Assembly: GCA_018715425.1 (NCBI GenBank)
Contig: DVLR01000378.1
Location: 1-21,193 of the forward strand
Origin: Candidatus Merdenecus merdavium
GTDB taxonomy: Bacteria > Bacillota > Clostridia > Lachnospirales > Lachnospiraceae
Direction of reading: 5' to 3'
DNA: 21,193 nt
Positions within the stretch are counted from its first letter, which is position 1, and each line of letters begins with the position of its first letter. A program made the position numbers and the translations under genes. Under the pieces are notes generated by a model, which did not search any database, was not told the DNA's origin, and worked only from the letters and a program-made list of their open reading frames with translations. Positions 10,990 through 18,737 of this stretch are shown here, piece by piece.

Positions 10990-11028
10990 AAGAAATGATT
11001 GAACCCCTTATGCAATCAATCATTTCTT
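10990..11028 (-). promoter_or_regulatory. 13-bp hairpin in the dnaA 5' leader
   Basis: AAGAAATGATTGA (10990-11002) and TCAATCATTTCTT (11016-11028) are exact inverted repeats around a 13-base loop. The element lies between the proposed dnaA promoter and the dnaA ribosome binding site, so it would be in the leader mRNA. It could act as an RNA structure or as a DNA operator; there is no T-run typical of a terminator directly after it. Confidence 0.75.
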
Positions 11029-11054
11029 AAACTAAGATATTATCTCTACTCTAT

Positions 11055-11081
11055 ATTATACTAAAATGTACAATTTATCAA
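11055..11081 (-). promoter_or_regulatory. Candidate dnaA promoter
   Basis: A perfect -10 TATAAT (minus strand, 11055-11060) has TTGATA upstream at 11076-11081, with a 15-base spacer, shorter than the usual 17. Transcription would start near 11048 and give a leader of about 90 bases carrying the 13-bp hairpin. Confidence 0.6.
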
Positions 11082-11185
11082 TACGAAAAATAGGAAGAGC
11101 TTAAAAGTTGTCCCGGTCTTTCCACATAAAATACACAGAGAAATCCCCATGAACATATATTCTTTGTGGAAATAGGGATAACTTC

Positions 11186-11251
11186 ATACACATTATGAAG
11201 GCAGTTAGAATCACACTTTAAAGGGATTGTGGACAAGTAATACACATTATG
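11186..11251. repeat. 12-base direct repeat ATACACATTATG in oriC
   Basis: ATACACATTATG occurs at 11186-11197 and 11240-11251, 54 bases apart, each carrying a weak DnaA-like T(C/A)ATACACA. The first copy is also part of a 7-bp inverted repeat, CTTCATA/TATGAAG (11182-11188 and 11194-11200). Confidence 0.75.
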
Positions 11252-11256
11252 GACGA

Positions 11257-11291
11257 AAGTTATCCCCAAGTTATCCCCAAGTTGTGGATAA
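11257..11291. repeat. Phased DnaA-box array
   Basis: AAGTTATCCCC is repeated exactly at 11257-11267 and 11268-11278, placing two TTATCCCCA boxes 11 bases apart, about one helical turn. A consensus box in the opposite orientation (TGTGGATAA, 11283-11291) follows 12 bases later, so all three should face the same side of the helix. This looks like a core DnaA assembly site. Confidence 0.85.
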
Positions 11292-11399
11292 CTCGATGTA
11301 AAACAAAAAAATAAAAAGTGGATATCTTTATTTACGTGAGAAGGTAAGATCTAAAAAAGCTACTATTTACGATGTTTTTCTTGATTTTTATATTTAACC

Positions 11400-11442
11400 A
11401 CAAGATCTATTCATACTTGTTGGAATTATATCTAGATCTTGT
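11400..11442. repeat. AGATCT-containing inverted repeat flanked by DnaA boxes
   Basis: ACAAGATCTA (11400-11409) and TAGATCTTGT (11433-11442) form an exact 10-bp inverted repeat with a 23-base centre. The DnaA-like boxes TTAACCACA (11394-11402) and TGTTGATAA (11443-11451) overlap or abut the two arms in mirror orientation. A third AAGATCTA lies at 11346-11353. Confidence 0.8.
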
Positions 11443-11556
11443 TGTTGATAAAATAAAAAAAATCTAAATGGAAACTTGGATCTATAAAATTTCACAGCAT
11501 TTAAAGATAGAAGGAAGAGTAATTTAGGATTGTTTATAAAAAAAATAAGGAATCCC

Positions 11557-11585
11557 TTGACTAACACATGTTTTATGAATATAAT
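11557..11585 (+). promoter_or_regulatory. Strong sigma-A promoter of the rpmH operon
   Basis: TTGACT (11557-11562) and TATAAT (11580-11585) are separated by exactly 17 bases, differing from the consensus by one base. Transcription should start near 11592, about 75 bases before rpmH. The 105 bases between the last DnaA box and this promoter are AT-rich without other obvious elements. Confidence 0.9.
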
Positions 11586-11665
11586 TGTAATGATGTTTTA
11601 AAATGCTAAAAAGATGTTTCCATATATATAGTTATTTGGTTTCGAAAAAGGAGGTGCCTTATATT

Positions 11666-11800
11666 ATGAAGATGACATTTCAACCTAAAAAGAGATCTAG
11701 ATCAAAAGTGCATGGTTTCAGAGCTAGAATGAGTAGCGCAGGTGGAAGAAAAGTTTTAGCGTCAAGAAGAGCTAAAGGAAGAAAGAAATTATCAGCTTAG
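11666..11800 (+). CDS. rpmH: 50S ribosomal protein L34
   Basis: L34 is a small, very basic protein of the large ribosomal subunit. The 44-residue product begins [18 protein letters not shown] and ends with [18 protein letters not shown], the standard family sequence at the standard length. The frame is open from 11603, but AAAGGAGGTG at 11647-11656 and the family N-terminus select the ATG at 11666; the 21 upstream residues have no L34 similarity. It sits first in the rightward operon, divergent from dnaA, an arrangement conserved across bacteria. Confidence 0.98.
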   Translation: MKMTFQPKKRSRSKVHGFRARMSSAGGRKVLASRRAKGRKKLSA

Positions 11801-11824
11801 GCCGCAGGTATGTGGCCTTTTTTT
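11799..11824 (+). terminator. Intrinsic terminator or attenuator after rpmH
   Basis: AGGCCGCA (11799-11806) pairs with TGTGGCCT (11811-11818), including one G-U pair, around the loop GGTA, and runs straight into seven T residues. The stem overlaps the rpmH stop codon. As rnpA has no clear separate promoter, partial read-through probably sets a high rpmH to rnpA mRNA ratio. Confidence 0.88.
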
Positions 11825-11914
11825 CCCTATAAATTAAAAAAGTTTTTCACATTCCATGGGGAAAATGAAAATATTCCTTTTACGTAGGTTATAGGGAAAA
11901 GTAAGGATGTGGCT

Positions 11915-12283
11915 ATGAATTTTTCGGAATCATTGAAGAAAAATAAAGATTTTCAAATAGTATATAAACAGGGAGAATCTTATGCTAATCGTCTTTTGGT
12001 CATGTATGTAAGAAAAAATGGAATGACTAATAATCGATTAGGTATATCGGTTAGTAAAAAAGTAGGAAATAGCGTAATTCGTCATAGGATTACAAGACTT
12101 CTTAGAGAGAGTTATCGTCTTAATGAGTCAAGTTTTGTAAAAGGTATAGATATTGTAGTCATTGCACGAGTTACTGCAAAAGGAAAATCCTACATTGAAA
12201 TAGAAAGTGCTTTTAAGCACTTAGGTAAATTACACAATATTGTTCATTCAACTCCCAAAAATGAAGGGGAAGAAAAGAAATGA
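11915..12283 (+). CDS. rnpA: Ribonuclease P protein component
   Basis: RnpA is the basic protein partner of RNase P RNA, which matures the 5' ends of tRNAs. The 122-residue product has the family core LGISVSKKVGNSVIRHRITRLLRES at about 43-68 (shown in part: RHRITRLLRE), corresponding to the RNR signature helix, and an early FQIVYKQGESYANRLLVMY strand region. A GTG at 11909 would add two residues, but TAAGGA is only two bases from it and eight bases from the ATG at 11915, so the ATG is preferred. The tail after about residue 110 is charged and variable. It overlaps nothing and is followed by yidD after six bases. Confidence 0.96.
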   Translation: MNFSESLKKNKDFQIVYKQGESYANRLLVMYVRKNGMTNNRLGISVSKKVGNSVIRHRITRLLRESYRLNESSFVKGIDIVVIARVTAKGKSYIEIESAFKHLGKLHNIVHSTPKNEGEEKK

Positions 12284-12289
12284 TAAAGT

Positions 12290-12499
12290 ATGAAAGATAT
12301 ATTACTCTATTTGATTAGATTATATAAAAAATATATATCGCCTATGAAGAGCACGAAGTGCCCTTATTATCCCACATGCTCTACATATGGTTTAGAGGCG
12401 ATTACGAAATATGGTGCCATAAAAGGATTAGGACTAGCTATATGGCGGATATTGCGATGCAACCCATTTTCTAAAGGCGGGTATGATCCAGTTCCTTAA
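12290..12499 (+). CDS. yidD: Membrane protein insertion efficiency factor YidD
   Basis: YidD is a small amphipathic protein at the inner face of the membrane that aids YidC-dependent insertion. The 69 residues show the full family pattern: an N-terminal amphipathic helix ([14 protein letters not shown]), Cys24 and Cys30 in [15 protein letters not shown], and [14 protein letters not shown] at the C-terminus with Cys57. The start lies six bases after the rnpA stop and has no strong ribosome binding site of its own, so translation is probably coupled to rnpA. Its place between rnpA and yidC is conserved. Confidence 0.96.
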   Translation: MKDILLYLIRLYKKYISPMKSTKCPYYPTCSTYGLEAITKYGAIKGLGLAIWRILRCNPFSKGGYDPVP

Positions 12500-12510
12500 C
12501 CAATGGAATT

Positions 12511-12569
12511 CCCTTTCATATATAAAGGGGGAAAAATAGGAATGGATAAGTATGAATTATAAATTCATA
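12511..12569 (+). promoter_or_regulatory. Two small hairpins in the yidD-yidC spacer
   Basis: CCCTTT (12511-12516) pairs with AAAGGG (12524-12529), and TATGAATT (12551-12558) pairs with AATTCATA (12562-12569) around ATA. Neither is followed by a T-run, so they are not terminators. The second lies just before the yidC ribosome binding site (AAGGAGG, 12577-12583) and may affect ribosome access or mRNA processing. Confidence 0.4.
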
Positions 12570-12591
12570 TGGAAATAAGGAGGATGTAAAA

Positions 12592-13860
12592 TTGCCGATC
12601 ATGTATTTGACACAGAATTCGACACCTATTATTGGACAGGTAGCACAAATATTAGGTTGGATTATGGATGCCATCTTTAATTTTTTAGATAAAGTATTCC
12701 ATTTTCCGAGTATAGGATTAACCATTATCCTATTCACCATTATTGTTTATATGTTAATGTTACCGTTACAGATTAAACAGCAGAAGTTTTCAAAACTTAA
12801 TGCGAAAATGCAGCCAGAAATTGCGGCTATCCAAAAGAAGTATAAAAATAAAAAAGATAATGAATCTATGATGAAGATGAATGAAGAAACAAAGGCTGTA
12901 TATTCAAAATACGGTGTTTCTCCAACGGGAAGTTGTCTTCAATTGTTGATACAGATGCCAATTTTATTTGCTCTTTATCGTGTTATATGGAATGTACCAG
13001 CATATGTTTCTGGTGTAAAAGATGCATTTATGCCTTTGGTAGATAAAGTTGCAGATAATGCAGCTGCCATAAGTTTTATCGAAGAATTTGGTAAGGCTAA
13101 TGGATTGGGAAAATTGGATTTTACATTAAAGAATTCTATCGTAGATGTTATGTATAAGTTTAAACCTGATACATGGAAGGCTTTTGGAGATAGTATTCAG
13201 GAATTAAATGTAGGAGATTTAGTCAATTCTACTGCAGAAAAAGTAACAAACTTAAATAGTTTTTTCGGTATGAACATTTCTGATACACCATGGAATATGT
13301 TTAGACAAGGTATTGAGTCTGGAGCTGTTTTGATTGTAATTGGAGCTGTTGCAATTCCAATTTTAGCAGGGGTAACACAGTGGTTAAATACTAAATTAAT
13401 GCCAAAGACTCCTACTACTAATAATGAAGAGCCAAATGCCATGGAATCATCCATGAAGACCATGAATGTGATGATGCCTCTGATGTCTTCTATTTTCTGT
13501 ATTACATTACCTGCAGGTATGGGGCTTTACTGGATTGCTGGTGCAGTCATTAGAAGTGTACAACAATTTAGTATTAACAAATATCTAGATAAGGTTGATG
13601 TAGATGAGTTAATGAAAAAGAATCTTGAAAAGGTCAATAAAAAGAGAGAAAAACAAGGTTTACCTCCTCAAAAAACAACTAATTTAGCTAAAATGAATGT
13701 ACGTAATATTGAAAATCCTAAGAAGAAAGAAGTTTCTAAAGAGGATAAGGAAAAGGCTATGAAAGATTCCACAGAATATTATAATAAAAATGCAAAACCG
13801 GGAAGTATCGCATCAAAAGCGAATATGGTTAGGCAATACAATGAGAGAAACAAAAAATAA
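12592..13860 (+). CDS. yidC: Membrane protein insertase YidC (Oxa1 family)
   Basis: YidC inserts and folds membrane proteins alone or with SecYEG. The 422-residue protein has hydrophobic segments at about 13-33, 41-60, 115-136, 242-262, 296-308 and 309-325, and the coiled cytoplasmic hairpin QQKFSKLNAKMQPEIAAIQ with the following charged helix. About 100 residues between the third and fourth segments (141-240) form an extracellular insert, and the basic tail (340-422) is long, which explains the size compared with about 260 residues in Bacillus SpoIIIJ. There is no lipoprotein cysteine at the N-terminus. Tyr53 in TIIVYMLMLPLQIKQQ falls where SpoIIIJ has its conserved groove arginine. The TTG start at 12592 is chosen because AAGGAGG is eight bases upstream; the next ATG, at 12601, is too far. 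Confidence 0.95.
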   Translation: MPIMYLTQNSTPIIGQVAQILGWIMDAIFNFLDKVFHFPSIGLTIILFTIIVYMLMLPLQIKQQKFSKLNAKMQPEIAAIQKKYKNKKDNESMMKMNEETKAVYSKYGVSPTGSCLQLLIQMPILFALYRVIWNVPAYVSGVKDAFMPLVDKVADNAAAISFIEEFGKANGLGKLDFTLKNSIVDVMYKFKPDTWKAFGDSIQELNVGDLVNSTAEKVTNLNSFFGMNISDTPWNMFRQGIESGAVLIVIGAVAIPILAGVTQWLNTKLMPKTPTTNNEEPNAMESSMKTMNVMMPLMSSIFCITLPAGMGLYWIAGAVIRSVQQFSINKYLDKVDVDELMKKNLEKVNKKREKQGLPPQKTTNLAKMNVRNIENPKKKEVSKEDKEKAMKDSTEYYNKNAKPGSIASKANMVRQYNERNKK

Positions 13861-13878
13861 GAAATAGGGGGATACGCT

Positions 13879-14502
13879 ATGGATTATATTGAGATTTCTG
13901 CAAAAACTATTGATGAGGCGATTACAAAGGCTCTAATTAAATTAGAAGCGTCTAGTGATCAAATTGAGTATGAAGTAATTAGTGAAGGTAGTTCAGGGTT
14001 TTTAGGATTTGGTAGTAAACCGGCTGTAATTAAAGTAACGAAGAAGAAAGATATCAGTCAAAAAGCAATGGATTTTATTGAGTCTGTCTGCGAAAAAATG
14101 AACATTCCAGTAGAAGTTATTGTGGAATATCAGGAAGAACAACGAAACATGGACATTGTTCTTAAGGGTAAGAATATGGGAGTTCTGATTGGTAAAAGAG
14201 GTCAGGTTTTAGATTCACTTCAGTACTTAACAAGTTTAGTAGTAAATAAAGGTGAACCAGATTATATTCGTGTAAAATTAGATACGGAAAACTACAGACA
14301 TCGTAGAAAAGAGACTCTTGAAAATTTAGCTAGAAATATTGCATATAAAGTTAAAAAGACAAGAAAAAGTGTATCTCTAGAGCCTATGAATCCATATGAG
14401 AGAAGATTGATCCATTCGGCTTTACAAAATGATAAATACGTTACAACTTATAGCGAGGGTGATGAGCCTTATCGTAAAGTAGTTGTAACCTTAAAAAAAT
14501 AA
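13879..14502 (+). CDS. khpB: RNA-binding protein KhpB (Jag)
   Basis: KhpB, also called Jag, is a cytoplasmic RNA-binding protein that works with KhpA and affects cell division and elongation in streptococci. The 207 residues contain an N-terminal Jag_N domain (1-52, with SSGFLGFGSKPAVIKV), a KH domain with its GxxG loop IGKRGQ at 104-109, and a C-terminal R3H domain with the Arg175-x3-His179 signature in ERRLIHSAL. AGGGGGA precedes the ATG. The gene is 18 bases after yidC, the usual partner, and is the last before a strong terminator. Confidence 0.95.
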   Translation: MDYIEISAKTIDEAITKALIKLEASSDQIEYEVISEGSSGFLGFGSKPAVIKVTKKKDISQKAMDFIESVCEKMNIPVEVIVEYQEEQRNMDIVLKGKNMGVLIGKRGQVLDSLQYLTSLVVNKGEPDYIRVKLDTENYRHRRKETLENLARNIAYKVKKTRKSVSLEPMNPYERRLIHSALQNDKYVTTYSEGDEPYRKVVVTLKK

Positions 14503-14510
14503 AAAGTTAA

Positions 14511-14586
14511 AATGCTATTCTAGGTCAAAGCGGGATAAAAGCTGCCAGTGGAGAAATCTCCACTGGATCTAGAGTGGCATTTTTTT
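14511..14586 (+). terminator. Composite structured terminator after khpB
   Basis: An outer stem joins 14511-14525 (AATGCTATTCTAGGT) to 14567-14581 (ATCTAGAGTGGCATT): 15 consecutive pairs, three of them G-U. Directly stacked on it is a perfect 10-bp apical stem, CCAGTGGAGA/TCTCCACTGG (14545-14554, 14557-14566). A one-sided 19-base bulge (14526-14544) separates the left arms. The structure ends in seven T residues. It terminates the rpmH-khpB operon; its size is more than a terminator needs, so a small RNA 3' end or an attenuator for mnmE is possible. Confidence 0.85.
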
Positions 14587-14693
14587 GTATCTATTTTTTA
14601 TACAGGATATTAGAAACATGAAGTTGTGTGTTTTGTGGTTGTATGAAATACATAACTTCAGAGTCTACAAAATGTAAGAAAGGATAAAAACAA

Positions 14694-16067
14694 ATGAATG
14701 ATGATACAATTGCGGCTATTGCTACAGCCGTGTCTAGTAGTGGGATAGGGATTGTTCGTATTAGTGGTGACTCTGCATTTTTGGTGATTGATCGTATTTT
14801 TAAAGGGAAAAAGAATAAAAAAATATCTAGTCAAAAGTCTCATACGATTCATTATGGATATATCGTAGATGATGAAGAGATGATAGATGAAGTGCTAGTT
14901 TCAATCATGAAAGGGCCACATAGTTATACTGCCGAGGATACAATTGAAATCAATTGTCATGGTGGTGTTTTAGTTGTTAAGAGAGTTTTAGAGACGGTTT
15001 TAAAACATGGAGCAAGGATTGCCGAGCCAGGGGAATTTACGAAGAGAGCGTTTTTAAATGGGCGTATTGATTTATCACAGGCAGAGGCGGTGATTGATGT
15101 TATTCAATCTAAGAATGAATATGCCTTAAAAAGTTCTATTAGTCAGTTAAAGGGATCCGTTTTGGAAGTCATAAAAAAGTGTAGAGAAATGTTGATTTAT
15201 CAAATTGCATACATTGAATCCGCTTTAGATGACCCAGAGCATATTAGTTTAGATGGATACAGTGATGACTTGACCCTTGTGGTTGAAGAGCAGATTAAAA
15301 AATTAGAGAAGTTGGAAAAGAGTTCAAAAGACGGAAGAATTATGAAGGAAGGAGTAAAGACAGTTATTGTTGGGAAACCCAATGCAGGGAAATCATCTAT
15401 TTTAAATGTACTGCTTGGGGAGGATCGAGCAATTGTGACAGATGTAGCTGGTACTACAAGAGATGTGTTAGAAGAATCTATGAATCTAGGTTCTGTCACC
15501 CTTAATATGGTTGATACAGCAGGAATTCGAAGTACCGAAGATGTTGTGGAAAGGATCGGAGTACAAAAGGCAAAAGAATATGCTGATCTTGCTGATCTTA
15601 TTATTTATGTAGTCGATGGTTCCAGAAACCTTGACGAAAACGATGAAGAAATCATGGATCTTATTTTAGATAAAAAAGTGTTGGTATTGCTTAATAAATC
15701 TGATTTAAGACAAGTAATTTCAGAAGAAACAATGAAAGAAAGATTACCTTGTGAGGTTTTATCGGTATCGGCAAGAGAAAAATATGGAATCGATGAATTG
15801 GTTCAAAAAATAGAAACTATGTTTTATAGTGGAAAGCTAGAGTTTAATGATGAAGTTTATTTATCAAATGCAAGACAGGTACAGGCCGTAAAGGAGGCTT
15901 TAGAAAGCCTTAAAATGGTTAAAAAAAGCATTGAAGACGGTATGCCTGAGGATTTCTACTCTATTGATCTCATGAGCTCATATGAGGCTTTGGGAAGAAT
16001 TACAGGAGAATCTATAGGTGAAGATTTAGTAAATGAAATATTTAGTAAATTCTGTATGGGCAAGTAG
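14694..16067 (+). CDS. mnmE: tRNA uridine-5-carboxymethylaminomethyl modification GTPase MnmE
   Basis: MnmE, with MnmG, makes the cmnm5 modification at the wobble uridine of several tRNAs. The 457-residue protein has an N-terminal folate-binding domain (1-118), a helical domain, and an inserted GTPase domain with G1 GKPNAGKS at 227-234, G2 GTTRD at 253-257, G3 DTAG at 274-277 and G4 NKSD at 334-337. It ends FCMGK, the C-x-G-K motif with the catalytic cysteine Cys454. AAAGGA stands before the ATG. The upstream 107 bases after the khpB terminator contain an imperfect hairpin (GAAGTTGTG with CATAACTTC, near 14620-14660) but no convincing promoter. mnmG follows after 30 bases. Confidence 0.97.
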   Translation: MNDDTIAAIATAVSSSGIGIVRISGDSAFLVIDRIFKGKKNKKISSQKSHTIHYGYIVDDEEMIDEVLVSIMKGPHSYTAEDTIEINCHGGVLVVKRVLETVLKHGARIAEPGEFTKRAFLNGRIDLSQAEAVIDVIQSKNEYALKSSISQLKGSVLEVIKKCREMLIYQIAYIESALDDPEHISLDGYSDDLTLVVEEQIKKLEKLEKSSKDGRIMKEGVKTVIVGKPNAGKSSILNVLLGEDRAIVTDVAGTTRDVLEESMNLGSVTLNMVDTAGIRSTEDVVERIGVQKAKEYADLADLIIYVVDGSRNLDENDEEIMDLILDKKVLVLLNKSDLRQVISEETMKERLPCEVLSVSAREKYGIDELVQKIETMFYSGKLEFNDEVYLSNARQVQAVKEALESLKMVKKSIEDGMPEDFYSIDLMSSYEALGRITGESIGEDLVNEIFSKFCMGK

Positions 16068-16097
16068 ATGATAGCCAAACCATAATAAGGAAAGGAA

Positions 16098-17990
16098 ATG
16101 AAGATGAATAAGATAAATAGTATAAATGAAAGTTATGATATCGTGGTAATTGGGGCTGGCCATGCTGGATGTGAAGCTGCATTGGCTGCAGCCAGGATGG
16201 GGCTATCTACAATTTTATTTACCATCAGTATTGAGAGTATTGCAATGATGCCTTGTAATCCTAACATAGGAGGCAGTTCGAAAGGACACCTAGTAAGAGA
16301 AATCGATGCACTAGGTGGAGAGATGGGAAAGAACATTGATCATACTTTTATTCAATCTAAAATGCTCAATCAATCGAAAGGACCTGCTGTCCATTCATTA
16401 AGAGCACAGGCAGATAAAGAAGAATATAGCAGAAGAATGCGCCAAGTCTTATATAAACAAGACCGTTTAACGGTACGCCAAGGCGAGGTTGTAGAAGTTT
16501 TAGCAAAGGATGGAATCATCACAGGAGTAAAGACGTATTCAGGTGCTACGTATCATTGTAAAGCCGTTGTTCTTTGTACTGGTACTTATTTAAAATCTAG
16601 ATGCCTCTACGGAGATGTGATTCAAAAAACAGGACCAAATGGCTTACAATCTGCCAATTATTTGTCTGAATCCTTAAAGAGTCTTGGAATAGAACTCCAT
16701 AGATTTAAAACGGGAACACCTGCAAGAATCGATAAAAATTCTATTGATTTTAGCCAACTAGAAGAACAATACGGAGATGAAGTAGTGGTTCCCTTTTCTT
16801 TTTCCACTGATCCAGAAGATGTTCAAATTGATCAGGTATCCTGTTGGCTTACTTATACAAATGAACATACCCATGATATTATTAGAGAAAATCTCCATCG
16901 ATCACCTATGTATTCTGGAGTGATTGAGGGAACTGGAGCAAGATATTGTCCATCTATTGAAGATAAAGTAGTTAAGTTTTCAGATCGAAACCGCCATCAA
17001 GTTTTTATTGAACCAGAAGGTTTGTACACAAATGAGATGTATATTGCTGGTATGTCTAGTTCTATGCCAGAAGATGTGCAGTATGAGATGTATCGTTCTG
17101 TGAAAGGTTTAGAACATGCAAAAATCATTAGAAATGCCTATGCAATCGAATACGATTGTATTAATCCTAGCCAATTAGATCCAACCCTTCAATTTCAATC
17201 TGTTAAAGGATTATTTAGTGGAGGGCAGTTTAATGGTAGTTCTGGATATGAGGAAGCAGCTGGGCAAGGTTTAATTGCAGGTATTAATGCCGCTTTATAC
17301 GTCCAAGGTAAGGAACTGTTAATCTTAGATCGTTCAGAGGCTTATATAGGTGTTTTAATTGATGATTTAGTGACGAAAGAAAATATGGAACCTTATCGTA
17401 TGATGACTTCTAGAGCGGAATATAGACTCATATTAAGGCAAGACAATGCTGATCTTAGATTAACTAAAAAAGGATATCAGGTTGGACTTGTGACAGAAGA
17501 TGTGTATAATAAGGTTAAAGAAAAAGAAAAGTTGGTGGAGCAAGAAATCCAAAGAGTAGAACAATATCATATTGGTGCAACGAAAGAAGTTCAAGATCTA
17601 TTAATAAAGCATGGAAGTACACCACTTAAGACAGGAACCACATTAGCAGAACTTATTAGAAGACCAGAGTTAAATTATGATATATTACAAGATATAGATA
17701 AAGATAGACCAAAGCTTTCCTCTGGAGTAAGAGAGCAGGTAAACATTAATATTAAGTATGAAGGCTATATTAAAAGACAACTTAAGCAAGTAGAGCAGTT
17801 TAAAAAGCTTGAGGAAAAGAAAATCCCTGAAGATTTGAATTATGATGAAGTAGGAAGTCTGCGAATTGAAGCAAAACAAAAATTAAAGATGTTTAAACCT
17901 ATATCCATTGGGCAGGCATCAAGAATTTCAGGTGTTTCACCAGCAGACATATCTGTATTATTAATATATTTAGAACAATTAAGAAGGTAG
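16098..17990 (+). CDS. mnmG: tRNA uridine-5-carboxymethylaminomethyl modification enzyme MnmG (GidA)
   Basis: MnmG is the FAD-dependent partner of MnmE in wobble-uridine modification. The 630 residues show the Rossmann FAD-binding motif [10 protein letters not shown] at 19-28, the family segments [18 protein letters not shown] (88-104 region) and TGTPARID, the catalytic-cysteine motif RYCPSIEDK at 282-290, and the signature [17 protein letters not shown] at 375-391. The C-terminal helical domain that binds MnmE and tRNA ends [19 protein letters not shown]. Two in-frame ATGs, at 16098 and 16104, are both served by the AAGGAAAGGA run, so the true start is uncertain by two residues. It overlaps no neighbour and is 11 bases before rsmG. 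Confidence 0.97.
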   Translation: MKMNKINSINESYDIVVIGAGHAGCEAALAAARMGLSTILFTISIESIAMMPCNPNIGGSSKGHLVREIDALGGEMGKNIDHTFIQSKMLNQSKGPAVHSLRAQADKEEYSRRMRQVLYKQDRLTVRQGEVVEVLAKDGIITGVKTYSGATYHCKAVVLCTGTYLKSRCLYGDVIQKTGPNGLQSANYLSESLKSLGIELHRFKTGTPARIDKNSIDFSQLEEQYGDEVVVPFSFSTDPEDVQIDQVSCWLTYTNEHTHDIIRENLHRSPMYSGVIEGTGARYCPSIEDKVVKFSDRNRHQVFIEPEGLYTNEMYIAGMSSSMPEDVQYEMYRSVKGLEHAKIIRNAYAIEYDCINPSQLDPTLQFQSVKGLFSGGQFNGSSGYEEAAGQGLIAGINAALYVQGKELLILDRSEAYIGVLIDDLVTKENMEPYRMMTSRAEYRLILRQDNADLRLTKKGYQVGLVTEDVYNKVKEKEKLVEQEIQRVEQYHIGATKEVQDLLIKHGSTPLKTGTTLAELIRRPELNYDILQDIDKDRPKLSSGVREQVNINIKYEGYIKRQLKQVEQFKKLEEKKIPEDLNYDEVGSLRIEAKQKLKMFKPISIGQASRISGVSPADISVLLIYLEQLRR

Positions 17991-18001
17991 AGAACCATGG
18001 T

Positions 18002-18724
18002 ATGAATAAAAATGTAGAAATATTTCAAAAGGATTTAGAAAAATATAATATTACTTTAAACCAGAAACAATATGAGCAGTTTTTTAACTATTATGAGTTA
18101 TTAATAGAATGGAATAAAGTGATGAACTTAACTGGAATTACCTATTATGATGAGGTAAATAAAAAACATTTTGTAGATAGTTTATCCATTCATCAGTATA
18201 TTTCTATGAGTGACCAAAATCGCTTAATAGATGTTGGTACAGGGGCTGGATTTCCAGGGATTCCTTTAAAGATTGCATTTCCGGATTTAGAAGTAGTATT
18301 ATTAGATTCTTTAAACAAAAGAGTTAAATTTTTAAATGAAATCATCAGCAAATTACAGATAAAGGGGATTCAAGCCATTCACGGAAGGGCTGAAGATTTT
18401 GCAAGAGAAAAAGAGTATCGAGAAGCCTTTGATTTATGTGTCTCAAGGGCAGTTGCAAATTTATCTTCCTTATCTGAGTATTGTTTACCTTTTGTTACTG
18501 TAGGAGGATCTTTTATACCTTATAAATCAAGTAACATCGATGAAGAGCAACAGGCGGCAAAAAAGGCTATTACTTTATTAGGTGGTAAACTAAGTAGAGT
18601 AGAAAAATTTTGTTTACCAGATACAGATATGGAAAGATCTTTACTTTTTATTGAAAAAATCAAACATACTCCTAAACAGTATCCGAGAAAATCAGGGTTA
18701 CCAACCAAAGAACCAATTCAGTAG
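18002..18724 (+). CDS. rsmG: 16S rRNA (guanine-527-N7) methyltransferase RsmG (GidB)
   Basis: RsmG methylates N7 of G527 in 16S rRNA with S-adenosylmethionine; its loss gives low-level streptomycin resistance in several bacteria. The 240 residues have the N-terminal segment EWNKVMNLTGI, the SAM-binding motif DVGTGAGFPGIPLKI at 77-91, VSRAVANL at about 148-155, and the family C-terminus YPRKSGLPTKEP. An ATG five bases upstream runs into a stop at once, so 18002 is the start; AAGGT at the end of mnmG serves as a modest ribosome binding site. It is followed by ccdA after 13 bases. Confidence 0.96.
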   Translation: MNKNVEIFQKDLEKYNITLNQKQYEQFFNYYELLIEWNKVMNLTGITYYDEVNKKHFVDSLSIHQYISMSDQNRLIDVGTGAGFPGIPLKIAFPDLEVVLLDSLNKRVKFLNEIISKLQIKGIQAIHGRAEDFAREKEYREAFDLCVSRAVANLSSLSEYCLPFVTVGGSFIPYKSSNIDEEQQAAKKAITLLGGKLSRVEKFCLPDTDMERSLLFIEKIKHTPKQYPRKSGLPTKEPIQ

Positions 18725-18737
18725 ATAGGAGGAATGA

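Larger units (their letters stand above)
11118..11451. other. oriC: Chromosomal replication origin oriC, main DnaA-box cluster
   Basis: The dnaA-rpmH spacer contains many sites close to TTATCCACA on both strands. A perfect box is TGTGGATAA at 11283-11291. One-mismatch boxes are TGTGGACAA 11228-11236, TTATCCCCA 11260-11268 and 11271-11279, TTAACCACA 11394-11402 and TGTTGATAA 11443-11451. Weaker ones include CTTTCCACA 11118-11126, TGTGGAAAT 11165-11173, TCATACACA 11184-11192, TAATACACA 11238-11246 and AGTGGATAT 11317-11325. AT-rich tracts follow at about 11300-11316 and 11447-11462. Genes on both sides read outwards, as expected of an origin. Confidence 0.9.

Noticed and set aside
11078..11269. 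63-codon minus-strand frame in oriC
   Set aside because: It crosses the DnaA-box cluster, has no ribosome binding site and translates to Cys/Tyr-rich sequence with no family.
11328..11345. Possible parS site around TTTACGTGAGAA
   Set aside because: Only the ACGTGA core matches; the two-fold symmetric TGTTTCACGTGAAACA pattern is not present.
12584..12589. ATG-TAA minimal start-stop between the yidC ribosome binding site and its TTG start
   Set aside because: It directly abuts AAGGAGG, too close for initiation; the TTG eight bases on is at proper spacing.
14511..14586. T-box or known riboswitch controlling mnmE
   Set aside because: No T-box sequence or recognisable aptamer core; the position right after khpB and the terminal T-run fit a terminator, so it is reported as an unexplained structure.
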